A DNA stretch of 52,879 nucleotides, taken from Sphaerisporangium melleum. GTDB lineage: Bacteria; Actinomycetota; Actinomycetes; Streptosporangiales; Streptosporangiaceae. The stretch is from the NCBI RefSeq assembly GCF_014646695.1, contig NZ_BMNT01000010.1, forward strand, positions 1-52,879, given 5' to 3'. The translations under genes and the position numbers were made by a program. The notes under the pieces were generated by a model. It was not told where the DNA came from. It saw only the letters and a program-made list of their open reading frames with translations, and made no database searches. Position 1 is the first letter of the stretch; each line of letters starts with the position of its first letter. This document shows, piece by piece, positions 32,368 to 41,022 of this stretch.

Positions 32368-33957
32368 TCAGTGGGTGAGGACGCGCTGGTGGAGTTCGGT
32401 GACGGTCTTGCGGGCGGACTCCAGGGCGCCGGCCTGCCAGGCGATCATGTGGCTGAGCCAGTCCCCGGCGAAGTGGACGTGCCCGGCCGGGCGGTTGAGG
32501 AGCTGGTAGGCGCCGGTGCGGGACGGCCAGCCGACCCAGGCGCCCTCGATGTACGGCTGGCGCCGCCAGGAGACCGACACCGAGGTGGCCAGCTCGTCGC
32601 GGTACTTCGGGCCGTGGATCTTCATGCCCTGCTCGACGGCGCGCTTCTCCCGCTGCGCGTGCGGCAGCGCGGCGTAGGAGTCCTGGTTCGACCCGTTGTT
32701 GTAGTACCCGATGATCAGGCCGCGCCGCCCGCCGTACCCGTAGGAGGGGTACCAGACGACGGACAGGTCGAGGTCGGTGTTGGTGATGCCGCCGTAGATG
32801 TTCTCGTCGGTCTCCCACCAGCGGCTGCGGTACTCCAGGCCGATCTTGCCGGAGGAGGTCACGGTGGGGGTGGCGAGGGCGGCCTGTACGTCGGGGCCGA
32901 GGTTGTGCGGGGTCTTGGCCAGGATGTGCGGCGGCATGGCGGCCACGCAGAAGTCCGCTTTGACGCTCCGGGTCTTGCCGTTCTTGTCCTGGTATTCGAC
33001 CTCCACGCCGTCCGGCAGGTCGGTGATCCTGGTGACGTTCGACCGCAGCATGATCTTGTGCCGGCCGATGGCGGCGGCGAACGCCTTGGGGATCGCGTCC
33101 ATGCCGCCGACCGGCTGGAACATCAGCATCGCCTGGTCATAGCCCAGCTCGAACGAGAAGCGCTGGCCGACGCCGCTGGCGAGCACCTCCGACAGGGACG
33201 GGACCGGGCCGAGGACGGTGCCGGGCTGCTCCCCCGCCCCCGGATCGACGCTGTACCCGCGGCGCTCACCGCCGGTGTAGGCGTACCCGTTGGCCTTGGT
33301 GCCGATGGCGCCGAACCCGCGCAGGAAGGTGAGGAGCCGCTCCTTGTCCTGCGCGGCGAGCTTGGCGTCGAGCGCGCCGCCGTCGGTGGCGGTGGCGAGC
33401 AGCTCGGAGATGTAGCCGTAGACGTCGGCCTTGGCGGTACGCCAGGTGACCGGCCTGGTCATCCCGGCGGCGGCGTTGAAGATGTAGGCCTGCGCGTTGG
33501 AGTTGGTGAACACCTCCAGCTCGACGCCCAGCTCGCGGCAGTAGTCCATGGTGACCATCCACTGCGCGAGCCGGGCCGGGCCGGCGTTCATGTAGATGCC
33601 GTCGGAGAACCGGGTGACCTGCGTCGAGCCGTCCAGCTCGGTGATCCGGTCGCCTCCCCTGATCGTCCAGTTGCGCCCGCCGACGCGGTCGAGCGCTTCG
33701 AGGATCGTGCAGTCGTACCCGGCCTTGCCGAGCTCGTACGCGGTGGCCAGGCCCGCGACGCCCGCGCCCAGGATGACGACCTTCTTCGTGGCCCGGCCGG
33801 TGAGGGTGAAATCGGATGGTTGCGGGGGGATGAACTTGGTACGGCTCGCCGCCTCGGCGGTCGGTGCGAGGCCCAGCGCGCCCATTGTGGCCATGAGCGC
33901 GCCGGCGCCTCCGGAGGCCCCGACCGCGGTGAGGAATCCACGCCTGCTGTACTCCAC
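32368..33957 (-). CDS. Tat-exported flavin amine oxidase (L-amino-acid/monoamine oxidase)
   Basis: 529 residues from GTG 33957 (GGAGGTG upstream). Twin-arginine signal YSRRGFLTAVGASGGAGAL ending near APTAEA. FAD dinucleotide motif VVILGAGVAGLATAYELGKA, GG-doublet ALDRVGGRNWT, and C-terminal FAD-binding AGHVHFAGDWLSHMIAWQAG. Oxidative deamination of an amine or amino acid yields hydrogen peroxide outside the cell. The order and size (about 500 residues) match bacterial L-amino-acid oxidases. The upstream hairpin covers the Shine-Dalgarno, hinting at translational control. Confidence 0.9.
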   Translation of the reverse strand: MEYSRRGFLTAVGASGGAGALMATMGALGLAPTAEAASRTKFIPPQPSDFTLTGRATKKVVILGAGVAGLATAYELGKAGYDCTILEALDRVGGRNWTIRGGDRITELDGSTQVTRFSDGIYMNAGPARLAQWMVTMDYCRELGVELEVFTNSNAQAYIFNAAAGMTRPVTWRTAKADVYGYISELLATATDGGALDAKLAAQDKERLLTFLRGFGAIGTKANGYAYTGGERRGYSVDPGAGEQPGTVLGPVPSLSEVLASGVGQRFSFELGYDQAMLMFQPVGGMDAIPKAFAAAIGRHKIMLRSNVTRITDLPDGVEVEYQDKNGKTRSVKADFCVAAMPPHILAKTPHNLGPDVQAALATPTVTSSGKIGLEYRSRWWETDENIYGGITNTDLDLSVVWYPSYGYGGRRGLIIGYYNNGSNQDSYAALPHAQREKRAVEQGMKIHGPKYRDELATSVSVSWRRQPYIEGAWVGWPSRTGAYQLLNRPAGHVHFAGDWLSHMIAWQAGALESARKTVTELHQRVLTH

Positions 33958-33962
33958 AGACA

Positions 33963-33981
33963 CCTCCAAGATCTTTGGAGG
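33963..33981 (-). promoter_or_regulatory. hairpin CCTCCAA-GATCT-TTGGAGG that pairs with the oxidase Shine-Dalgarno
   Basis: Seven-base perfect arms with a 5-base loop; on the minus strand the second arm is the GGAGG of the ribosome-binding site 9 bases before GTG 33957. Folding would hide the site. It may equally be a DNA operator. Confidence 0.45.
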
Positions 33982-34193
33982 CAAGTGTGTGCGTGATCTG
34001 TTTCGGCCATCCGGCGATCAAGTTTCCGGTCAATTACGTCAAAAGCCGCGTATATTGACATTTCTCCTGTACGCCACCGGAGCAGGCGAAATACGCCAGG
34101 CGGCTTAGCGGGTCGCGTACCGCCCCGCCGACGACGACTCGAACCGATCAGCGAGGCCAGCTAACCCTGTCGGCGGGTGGACCGGACCGCGGC

Positions 34194-34307
34194 TCAGGTG
34201 AGGAGCAGCGCGAGTCCGGCCAGCAGGGCCAGCGCGGCCAGCACGGCGACCACGATCACCGCGGTACGACCGAACCGCCGGCGGATCAGACGTGCGTTAT
34301 GCACCAT
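34194..34307 (-). CDS. 37-residue single-span membrane protein
   Basis: Sequence MVHNARLIRRRFGRTAV then a hydrophobic helix IVVAVLAALALLAGLALLL and stop. AAAGGAG stands 8 bases before the ATG, one of the best sites in the region. The basic N-terminus (RRRFGR) predicts an inside N-terminus. It follows the sigma/membrane-protein pair on the same strand by about 120 bases; function unknown. Short frames like this are often missed in annotation. Confidence 0.6.
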   Translation of the reverse strand: MVHNARLIRRRFGRTAVIVVAVLAALALLAGLALLLT

Positions 34308-34426
34308 TCTCGTGCTCCTTTTCACTGTCGCTGCTTACTCATCGAGTCGTCTCGTCGAGCGTTCACTTCGTCACGTGCCAAGCCGGTCCTGCCTCGAGCA
34401 CCGTGGCGAGCCGGGTTCGTGCCCCG

Positions 34427-34951
34427 TCACGATGTCCGGTCGCCGGTCGCGCGCTGGTCGAGCAGTTCGCGTCTGCGGCGCAGCAGCGCCGCACGGGTGC
34501 GGTGGGCTCGCACGGTGAGCGTGGCAGCGAGGGCGACGAACAGTGCGCCGAGCAGCACCGCGGCGAGCACGCCGGTACCGCGCTGGACGGTGAGGGCCAC
34601 GGTGAGTGCCATGGTCAGGGTCGAAGCGACCAGGGCCAGCCGGCCCGCGTACACCTGGTCGGCGGCGAACAGCGGCACCCGCCGGGTGACCAGCCAGCCC
34701 CCATAACCGGCCCAGGCCAGGCAGAACACGGCGAGCCCGGCGAAGGCCAGCCGGGTGCCGACCGGCAGCGGGCCCGGCTCGGTCGCCCAGAGCGACCCGA
34801 TGAAGACCGCTCCGGCCACCCCGGCCAGCAGGGCGACGGCACCGCGGATCCGCTGCCACGGGGACAGCACCCCCGACAGCCGTCCGATCATCTCCTCGGC
34901 ACTGAGCCAGGGCTCGTCCGGCTTCTTCGGTCCGTTCGGTTCGGGTGTCAT
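34427..34951 (-). CDS. membrane protein coupled to ECF sigma factor (possible anti-sigma)
   Basis: 174 residues. A cytoplasmic N-terminus (MTPEPNGPKKPDEPWLSAEE, MIGRLSGVL) is followed by four hydrophobic segments (about 36-55, 65-85, 100-120, 125-148) and a basic tail. The start overlaps the sigma stop as ATGA, so it is translated with the sigma factor. Position suggests an anti-sigma or sensor, but no zinc-binding HxxxCxxC motif is present, so it is not a ZAS-type anti-sigma. Confidence 0.65.
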   Translation of the reverse strand: MTPEPNGPKKPDEPWLSAEEMIGRLSGVLSPWQRIRGAVALLAGVAGAVFIGSLWATEPGPLPVGTRLAFAGLAVFCLAWAGYGGWLVTRRVPLFAADQVYAGRLALVASTLTMALTVALTVQRGTGVLAAVLLGALFVALAATLTVRAHRTRAALLRRRRELLDQRATGDRTS

Positions 34952-35496
34952 CGGCTGTACCCCTTCTCCGCCAGCTGCTCGCGGAGCAGGCGGCGAGCAC
35001 GATTCAGACGGGACTTGACCGTGCCGGACGGGATGGCGCAGACCTCGGCACAGTCCTCGATCGACAGGTCCTCCAGGTAGAACAGGACGAGGATCTCCCG
35101 CTCCGTCACCGGCAGCCCGGACAGCGCGGCCAGCAGTTCCGCCCGCTCCACCAGGGCCTCCACGACGTCCACCACGTCCGCCTGCTCACCGGGCGCCTGC
35201 TCACCCAGCTCCGGCGTCGCCGCCGTCTCGGCCCTGCGGTACTCCTCGCGCAGGTGGTCGGCGACCGCGCGTCTGGCGATCGTGAACAGCCACGGCGCGA
35301 ACCGCGCGGGCTCCTTCAGCCGGGGAAGCCCTCGGAGGACGGCCAGCCACACCTCCTGCGCCACGTCGTCGGCACGCGCGGCGTCGAGCATGCCGCGCAC
35401 GTACGTCCAGACGGGCGCGTGCCAGGCCCGCACCAGCTCGGCCAGCGCCTCGCGCTCCCCGAGGCGGCACCGCAGCACCAGCAACTCGTCTGCCAT
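34948..35496 (-). CDS. ECF-type RNA polymerase sigma factor
   Basis: 182 residues. Region 2: LRCRLGEREALAELVRAWHA, ARADDVAQEVWLAVLRGLPR and FAPWLFTIARRAVADHLREE. Region 4: LPVTEREILVLFYLEDLSIE, EVCAIPSGTVKSRLNRARR. No C-terminal extension. It should direct a small regulon that may include its own operon with the membrane proteins downstream. Confidence 0.92.
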   Translation of the reverse strand: MADELLVLRCRLGEREALAELVRAWHAPVWTYVRGMLDAARADDVAQEVWLAVLRGLPRLKEPARFAPWLFTIARRAVADHLREEYRRAETAATPELGEQAPGEQADVVDVVEALVERAELLAALSGLPVTEREILVLFYLEDLSIEDCAEVCAIPSGTVKSRLNRARRLLREQLAEKGYSR

Positions 35497-35594
35497 CTGC
35501 CCCTCCTCCCGCCACCATCACGATCACAGTCGCCAGAACGCCCCCCAAGGTTCACGACCGCATCCCCGCGTGCGTTCGGCGCCGGCACCCGGTG

Positions 35595-35618
35595 AGCCCT
35601 GCTTCCCCGAGCAGGGCT
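35595..35618. terminator. stem-loop AGCCCTGC / GCAGGGCT
   Basis: Eight-base perfect arms around TTCCCCGA in the divergent region upstream of both genes. May be a leader structure rather than a terminator. Confidence 0.35.
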
Positions 35619-35664
35619 GTTGCAGCTCGCCGGATGGTCGTATAGCCATAGAGCTGGACTTTCC

Positions 35665-35680
35665 TCCAGATAATTCTGGA
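35665..35680. promoter_or_regulatory. palindrome TCCAGA-TAAT-TCTGGA in the promoter region of the DUF6879 operon
   Basis: Perfect six-base arms. A second version TCCAGA-ATT-TCTGGA lies at 36169-36183 within the DUF6879 coding region; both are preceded by CTTTC. The pair suggests one regulator binding two sites. Confidence 0.4.
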
Positions 35681-35839
35681 TGTGCTACATATCTGCAATT
35701 CATGTCAGCGGCCCCCAGGTACATACGCCCTTCGTACGTTGACGCATTTCGGTGCTGGTGCGACGCTGATGGCAGTCAGGCGTGGGGTGCCGGATGTCAG
35801 GTGCAGCCGGCTGGTAGGGCGCGCCGGGAAGGGGAGCCG

Positions 35840-36109
35840 ATGGAAACACCTTGGGAAGCCGAGACGACGACCCAGTTCAACCGCAGACTGGGCAAGTCGA
35901 TGCGCGAACTGGGCAGAACCGCCAACACCGATGGCTGTCCTGACATATGGGAGATGAGAAACGGGGACATCGTGGTGGTCGGCAGGGACGTCACCGAGAG
36001 CTACGCGGGCAGGCATCCCGATGACTTGACCGTACGCGCCGACGAGCGCCTCGTAATGATTCCCAGGCACCTCCTCATTGCCGCTAAGCCGGACATCCCA
36101 GATGCTTGA
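35840..36109 (+). CDS. small hypothetical protein preceding DUF6879
   Basis: 89 residues from ATG 35840 with AAGGGGAG just upstream. Sequence features: QFNRRLGKSMRELGRT, CPDIWEMRNGDIVVVGRDVT, and ERLVMIPRHLLIAAKPDI. It reads as a small soluble alpha/beta domain; similar small proteins precede DUF6879 genes in actinomycetes. It overlaps the next gene by 8 bases, so translation is coupled. No function assigned. Confidence 0.7.
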   Translation: METPWEAETTTQFNRRLGKSMRELGRTANTDGCPDIWEMRNGDIVVVGRDVTESYAGRHPDDLTVRADERLVMIPRHLLIAAKPDIPDA

Positions 36110-36722
36110 CCAGCTTCCTCGCCTACCCGCGCAAGAGTTGACCCTTGATGATTACAGGGCCGACTTTCTCCAGAATTTCTGGAAGTCTGATATCACCTGG
36201 AAGCTGGAACGGCAGGTGACCTTCAAGGAGCCCGCCTCCGCCAGTTGGGTGGCCATGGCCGAGGGCGACTGGGACAAGTCGCTCCGGTTGGCCGAGGAAC
36301 TGCGAGCCGGCAGGCACGAGCACCAGCGGGAACTCGACCGTAAGGGCATCACGCAGCGCCGCGTCCGGTTCGTGTGCGACCCCCCGACGCCGTACCTGCA
36401 GTGGGAGTTGCACCTGCTCGTGATCTGGGCTCAACTCGGCGAGCAGATCAGGGTCCTGCCCACCGCCGCCGCCTCTCCTCGGGAAACCCAGGGCACTTTG
36501 CCCGAGGTCCTGGTCCTCGGACACGACTCCGCGAACCCGGTGATGTACGACATTCAGTACGAGAACGGCGTCCTAGCCGGCGCGCGCAAGTTCACCGAAC
36601 CCGATCTCATCAAGATCTGCCGACACGAGATCATGACGTACTGGGAACAGGGAGAAGACCTGCTCCGATACTTCCCCCAAAAGATCGCCCACCTTCCCCC
36701 TCCCGCTCCCCAAGGGGTATGA
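36102..36722 (+). CDS. DUF6879 family protein
   Basis: 206 residues from ATG 36102. Characteristic elements: FLQNFWKSDITWKLERQVTF, then a recognition-like RRVRFVCDPPTPYLQWELHL and GEQIRVLP. DUF6879 proteins are frequent beside small acidic or HTH genes in actinomycetes and have no known activity. Operon with the 35840 and 36731 genes. Confidence 0.75.
   Translation: MLDQLPRLPAQELTLDDYRADFLQNFWKSDITWKLERQVTFKEPASASWVAMAEGDWDKSLRLAEELRAGRHEHQRELDRKGITQRRVRFVCDPPTPYLQWELHLLVIWAQLGEQIRVLPTAAASPRETQGTLPEVLVLGHDSANPVMYDIQYENGVLAGARKFTEPDLIKICRHEIMTYWEQGEDLLRYFPQKIAHLPPPAPQGV
36169..36183. promoter_or_regulatory. second TCCAGA-ATT-TCTGGA palindrome, intragenic
   Basis: Perfect arms inside the DUF6879 coding region, about 500 bases from the related site at 35665-35680. 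May be chance or a second operator. Confidence 0.3.
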
Positions 36723-36730
36723 AAGGCGGT

Positions 36731-37444
36731 ATGACAGCCCAGAATCCTCCGCGTGTCCCCACGTTCAAGTTTCGTCCGTCTTCGGCACGTCACCTGGTTC
36801 CCTTCCTGACGTTCGCCCTCGTCCTGATGGCGGTCGGTCTGGTGGTGCTTTCGCCACTCGCTCTCGACGCGTTGGATGACGGTGGCGGTTGGTCGCGGAG
36901 AAGTGAGATCGGGCAGACCTATGGGGCAGCCGCCGCTCTCATCTCCGTTTTCGCCCTGGCCGCCATCACCGTTTCCCTGGTATTGCAGGCCCGGGAGACC
37001 AAGTTGGCCCGGGAACAGGCGTCACGGACGACGCACAACGAACTTATGACGATGGCGCTGGAGAACGATGTCTATCGCGAGTGCTGGGGAGTTTTCAGCG
37101 CGGAGACCGACGAGCGAACGATCCGGCAGCAGATGTACACGAATCTGATCGTCTCCTACTGGCAGACCAGATTCGAACTCGGCACCTTCTCCGAAACCCA
37201 TCTCAGACACGGCGCGTCGGCCATATTCAGCGCCCGGCCCGGCAGAATTTTCTGGCGGGACGCCCGCAAAGCGCGGATCAGGACCTCTCAGACCCGGAAG
37301 GCGCGACGGTTCCACGCGATCCTCGATGAGGAGTACAACAAGTCGGTGACCGCGACCCCTGTGCTCGGCAGTCCTGCGAAGAGCAGGAACGCACGGATGG
37401 CCATGGCGTTACGCAGGCTCGCCGAGCGGTTGGAGACGCCGTAG
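36731..37444 (+). CDS. DUF6082-like membrane protein
   Basis: 237 residues from ATG 36731 (AAAGGCGGT directly upstream; ATG 36719 overlapping the previous stop is an alternative). Two transmembrane segments: FLTFALVLMAVGLVVLSPLA and AAAALISVFALAAITVSLVL. A cytoplasmic helical part follows (LAREQASRTTHNELMTMALE, NDVYRECWG, NLIVSYWQTRFELG), as in DUF6082 proteins. Last gene of the DUF6879 operon and convergent with the methyltransferase gene 32 bases away. Confidence 0.75.
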   Translation: MTAQNPPRVPTFKFRPSSARHLVPFLTFALVLMAVGLVVLSPLALDALDDGGGWSRRSEIGQTYGAAAALISVFALAAITVSLVLQARETKLAREQASRTTHNELMTMALENDVYRECWGVFSAETDERTIRQQMYTNLIVSYWQTRFELGTFSETHLRHGASAIFSARPGRIFWRDARKARIRTSQTRKARRFHAILDEEYNKSVTATPVLGSPAKSRNARMAMALRRLAERLETP

Positions 37445-37476
37445 GAAGGGCGACCGCGGATGCTGGTGGGATGGGG

Positions 37477-38298
37477 TCAGGATGTGGCGGAGGAGAGGAG
37501 GGCGGCGGCGGGGAGGGAGACGCGGCCGTCGGGGGTGCGGTACGGGGTGAGCAGGTCGAGGTAGGCGGCCCGGACGCGTTCGAGGGTGGCGGGGTTCTGG
37601 CGGGCGATGACGGCGGCGGTGCGCGCGGTGCCGGTGAGGACGGCCGTCCACCAGGCGTCGGGGTCCACGTCGTGCCGCCACTCCACGATCTCGGTGCGGG
37701 CGCCGGTGAGCCCGGCGTCCGTGAGCAGGGCGGTGAACGTCTCGGGGTGGCCGTACGGCTGGAAGGGGCTGGTCGCCGGGACGTCGGCGGGCCTCGGCAC
37801 GCCCACCGCGGCGACCGCCTCGTCGAAGACGACGGTGGCGCGCATCTTCGGGTAGAACCACGAGGTCAGCGCCACCCGGCCGCCTGGGCGGACCACCCGG
37901 CGCAGTTCGCGTACGGCGGCGGGCGGCTCGCCGACGTGGTTGATGACGAGGTTGCCGACGACCGCGTCGAACTCGCCGTCCGCGAACGGGAGGACGGGCA
38001 GGATCGCGTGGTGGACGCGGACCTCGGGCAGCCGCCGGGCGGTGGCGGCGACCATCTCGGGCTCGGCGTCCGCGGCGGTGACGTGCGCGCCGCGCGCCAG
38101 GGCCGCCGCGCTCACCCCGCCGGGGCCGCAGCCGACGTCCAGGACGCGGGTGCCGGATTCGACGCGCGCCGCGTCGAGCAGCGGTTCGACGAGATGGGTG
38201 GTCAGCGGGGCCATTCCGCGCTCGTACGCCTCACTGCGCCCCCGCCACCCGGCCCGCTCGAACGCGTCGAAGTCGACCGCAAGCCGCTCTTGTCCCAT
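37477..38298 (-). CDS. class I SAM-dependent methyltransferase
   Basis: 273 residues from ATG 38298; the longer frame is not supported. Motif I is TRVLDVGCGPGGVSAAAL, motif II VTAADAEPEM, motif III/IV FDAVVGNLVINHVGEP, then VRPGGRVALTSWFYP. It is of the UbiE/Methyltransf_11 type; substrate unknown. No linked biosynthetic cluster. Confidence 0.85.
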   Translation of the reverse strand: MGQERLAVDFDAFERAGWRGRSEAYERGMAPLTTHLVEPLLDAARVESGTRVLDVGCGPGGVSAAALARGAHVTAADAEPEMVAATARRLPEVRVHHAILPVLPFADGEFDAVVGNLVINHVGEPPAAVRELRRVVRPGGRVALTSWFYPKMRATVVFDEAVAAVGVPRPADVPATSPFQPYGHPETFTALLTDAGLTGARTEIVEWRHDVDPDAWWTAVLTGTARTAAVIARQNPATLERVRAAYLDLLTPYRTPDGRVSLPAAALLSSATS

Positions 38299-38428
38299 GC
38301 CGCCAGTATCGCCCGTGGCTGCCGTCCCCGCCTTCCGCACGCATGCGCACGTGTGACCACCTCGGCCCCACAGCTGAACGTCACGAACATCGAGCGCTCG
38401 GTGTGGCCGGGCCAGACGTCGGGTGAAC

Positions 38429-38466
38429 AGCGAGAGGCCCCCGGCCAGGTGCCGGGTCCTCTCGCT
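38429..38466 (-). terminator. long-stem terminator after the SulP gene
   Basis: AGCGAGAGG (38429-38437) pairs with CCTCTCGCT (38458-38466), with an inner CCCGGC / GCCGGG stem. It lies 15 bases past the SulP stop on the minus strand. Confidence 0.75.
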
Positions 38467-38480
38467 GCTCACGTGCCGCG

Positions 38481-39986
38481 TCAGTGGCTGCCGGCGAGTT
38501 CGCCGGTGAGCTTGCCGTGCAGATCGGCACTCGGGTCGTTCAGCCCGGTGATCTCGACGGTCTTGCCGCGCTGGGCGTACTTCGTCTCGATCGCGTCCAG
38601 GGCGGCCACCGAAGAGGCGTCCCAGACGTGTGCGGCGGACAGGTCGATGACGACTCTGTCGGGGTCGGTGGCGTAGTTGAACTGCCCGACGAGGTCGTTG
38701 GAGGAGGCGAAGAACAACTCGCCGGTGACCCGGTAGACCACCGTCTTGCCGTCGGGGTCGACCACGGCGGTGACCTCGGCCAGGTGGGCCACACGCTTGG
38801 CGAAGACGATCATGGCGGTGATCGAGCCCACGACGACGCCGACGGCGAGGTTATGGGTGGCGACCACACAGGCGACGGTGATCACCATGACGGCGATCTC
38901 TCCGGTGGGCATCCGCTTCAGCGTCTTGGGAGCGATGGAGTGCCAGTCGAAGGTCGCGAAGGACACCATGACCATGACGGCGACTAGAGCCGCCATAGGG
39001 ATGTCGGAGACGACAGGGCCGAAGACGATGCACAGCACCATCAGGAACGCGCCGGCCAGGAAGGTCGACAGACGGGTGCGGGCACCGGACACCTTCACGT
39101 TGATCATCGTCTGGCCGATCATGGCGCAGCCGCCCATGCCGCCGAAGAAGCCGGTGACGATGTTGGCGATGCCCTGGCCGATCGACTCGCGGGTCTTGTT
39201 GGAGTGAGTGTCGGTGATGTCATCGACCAGCTTGGCGGTCATCAGCGACTCCATCAGGCCGACCAGCGCCATCGCGAACGCGTACGGGACGATCGTCGTC
39301 AGCGTGTCCAGAGTGAACGGCACGTCCGGCAGGCCCGGCACGGGCAGGAAGGACGGCAGGTCGCCCTTGTCGCCCACGGTCGGCACCGCGATGCCGGCCG
39401 CCAGGGTGATGACGGTCAGGACGACGATCGAGACGAGCGGGGCGGGGATCACCTTGGTGATCTTGGGGAAGAACACCATCAGTGCCAGGCCACCGATGAT
39501 CAGCGGGTACACGGCCCACGGGACGCCCGTCATCTCGGGAATCTGGGCCATGAAGATCAGGATGGCCAGCGCGTTGACGAAGCCGACCATCACCGAGCGC
39601 GGGATGAACCGCATCAGCTTCGCCACCCCGAGCGCGCCCAGGACGACCTGGAAGACGCCGGCCAGAATGACGGCGGCGACCAGGTAGCCCAGGCCGTGCT
39701 CACGGTTGAGCGGGGCGATCACGAGGGCGACGGCGCCGGTCGCGGCGGAGATCATCGCCCGCCGGCCGCCGACGATCGAGATGACGACGGCCATGGTGAA
39801 GGAGGCGAACAAGCCGATCGCCGGGTCGACGCCCGCGATGATCGAGAACGAGATCGCTTCGGGGATCAAGGCCAGGGCGACGACCAGGCCCGCCAGGACC
39901 TCGGTGCGCCAGACCTTCGGATTGCTCAGCCAGTCGGGCTTGAGGCCGCGCAGGCGCACGGCGGGAGTCGCGGCAGCAGAAGACAA
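38481..39986 (-). CDS. SulP-family anion transporter with C-terminal STAS domain
   Basis: 501 residues if TTG 39986 is the start (gives LSSAAATPAVRLRGLKPDWL; GTG at VRLRG is the alternative; neither site is strong). About 12 membrane segments, including the SulP motif GLVVALALIPEAISFSIIAG, VDPAIGLFASF, and GGMGGCAMIGQTMINVKVSG. The STAS domain is at the end (VTGELFFASSNDLVGQFNYA, DRVVIDLSAAHVWDASSVAA). Bacterial members move sulfate, bicarbonate or dicarboxylates; the ion is not decidable. Monocistronic, with a strong terminator. Confidence 0.9.
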   Translation of the reverse strand: MSSAAATPAVRLRGLKPDWLSNPKVWRTEVLAGLVVALALIPEAISFSIIAGVDPAIGLFASFTMAVVISIVGGRRAMISAATGAVALVIAPLNREHGLGYLVAAVILAGVFQVVLGALGVAKLMRFIPRSVMVGFVNALAILIFMAQIPEMTGVPWAVYPLIIGGLALMVFFPKITKVIPAPLVSIVVLTVITLAAGIAVPTVGDKGDLPSFLPVPGLPDVPFTLDTLTTIVPYAFAMALVGLMESLMTAKLVDDITDTHSNKTRESIGQGIANIVTGFFGGMGGCAMIGQTMINVKVSGARTRLSTFLAGAFLMVLCIVFGPVVSDIPMAALVAVMVMVSFATFDWHSIAPKTLKRMPTGEIAVMVITVACVVATHNLAVGVVVGSITAMIVFAKRVAHLAEVTAVVDPDGKTVVYRVTGELFFASSNDLVGQFNYATDPDRVVIDLSAAHVWDASSVAALDAIETKYAQRGKTVEITGLNDPSADLHGKLTGELAGSH

Positions 39987-40422
39987 GGAGATGCGTACCT
40001 GTCGTGCTCGGGCACGCGCCGTCGGCAGGCCGGGGCGTGCGGGAAGGTCTTCGCCGGGGGCGCCATATGCCCCGGAACGGCGGTAACAGGGCAGCCGGGC
40101 GCCCTCGCCGTCGGCAACTCTACCTCCCGCGCGTGGTATTTCTCCCTGCTCGGGTCTCCGGTAAGCAGGTGATCGTGCGACTTCCCGAGACTCCCTGTGC
40201 GGGTGCCGCGCCGGCGCCACGGAGAAACTCTTGGGGCTGCCAAGGTATTCGCGGGGTGGTGCCATTTCTCCGTCACCTGCCGTTGATCTGGGCAAACGTG
40301 CGCCGATATCCGGCGTGGCCGGTTGATCGGAGACGGACCGGTCCAGATGATCGCCTGGAGCCGCGCCCCTCGTCGCGGCGGAAGGTCCGTCAGTCAGGTC
40401 GCCGGCGACATGGAGTGTGGCC
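39987..40422. other. 436-base divergent intergenic region between SulP and DUF6230
   Basis: No recognised gene. It is GC-rich with partial repeats on the minus strand (GGAGAAATGGCACCACC near 40260-40275; GGGAGAAATACCACGCG near 40127-40143), and GGAGAAA pairs with a TTTCTCC about 55 bases away, so the SulP transcript could have a folded leader. No riboswitch class I know matches. Confidence 0.35.
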
Positions 40423-41022
40423 ATGCGTGAACAGGGTCGCGTACGGTGGAGACGCTTCGGGTTGATCTTCGTGCCCGCGGCGGCGGCGGCGACGTTCCTG
40501 GTGGGCGCGGCCGTGCAGGGCGCGATCGGCGCGTCGTTCGTCGTCGCGGGCACCCCGATCAAGACGTCGGCCGAACTGGTCAAATCGTACGGCGCCGCGG
40601 AGTTCGGCAGCTTCGTGGAGACCAAGGACGGACGGGAGATCCCTGTCTATGTCGTAGCGAACCGGCGGGTCGAGAGCTACAACCTCTGCCAGAGCTACCT
40701 GCTGCCGAGCCCGGTCGGGCCGGTGACGATCCGGATCGTCGCCGGCACGGAGGGGCGGCCGGTCGTCTCCCAGCACCAGGTCACCAAGGCAACGATGCTC
40801 GAGGCGGGCCACGCCACCTACACCGACTTCGAATTCGGCCGGGACGCGAGCACGCTGGACCAGGTGCCGGGCATCAGTGGACCGGCCGGCGTGCCCGGCG
40901 TGCAGGCGACCGCCGTGGTGGCGCGCAACGCCCGGCAGGTCTTCCTGGCGACGAGCTCGGCGCGACTCGACCTGCCGGACCTCCGGCTGCGCGTCCTGCT
41001 CGGAGTCCACGAATGCTTCTAG
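40423..41022 (+). CDS. DUF6230 family membrane-anchored protein
   Basis: 199 residues from ATG 40423 (GGAG 7 bases upstream). The N-terminal signal/anchor is RWRRFGLIFVPAAAAATFLV then GAAVQGAIGASF. The external domain has family features: SYNLCQSYLLPSPVGPVTIR, TYTDFEFGRDASTLDQVPG, and a terminal HECF cysteine. DUF6230 and DUF6114 genes are adjacent across actinomycetes; function unknown. The stop overlaps the start of the DUF6114 gene by 10 bases. Confidence 0.85.
   Translation: MREQGRVRWRRFGLIFVPAAAAATFLVGAAVQGAIGASFVVAGTPIKTSAELVKSYGAAEFGSFVETKDGREIPVYVVANRRVESYNLCQSYLLPSPVGPVTIRIVAGTEGRPVVSQHQVTKATMLEAGHATYTDFEFGRDASTLDQVPGISGPAGVPGVQATAVVARNARQVFLATSSARLDLPDLRLRVLLGVHECF

Larger units (their letters stand above)
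35497..35839. other. 343-base divergent intergenic region
   Basis: Between the sigma operon (start 35496, minus) and the 35840 gene (plus). It contains the stem-loop at 35595-35618 and the palindrome at 35665-35680. An A/T-richer stretch at 35635-35700 (GTATAGCCATAGAG; AGATAATTCT) probably holds the plus-strand promoter. No credible gene. Confidence 0.45.

Noticed and set aside
39987-40422. Possible riboswitch upstream of the SulP gene
   Set aside because: Partial repeats and a small stem are visible but no conserved riboswitch core (c-di-AMP, SAM, cobalamin) could be matched by eye.
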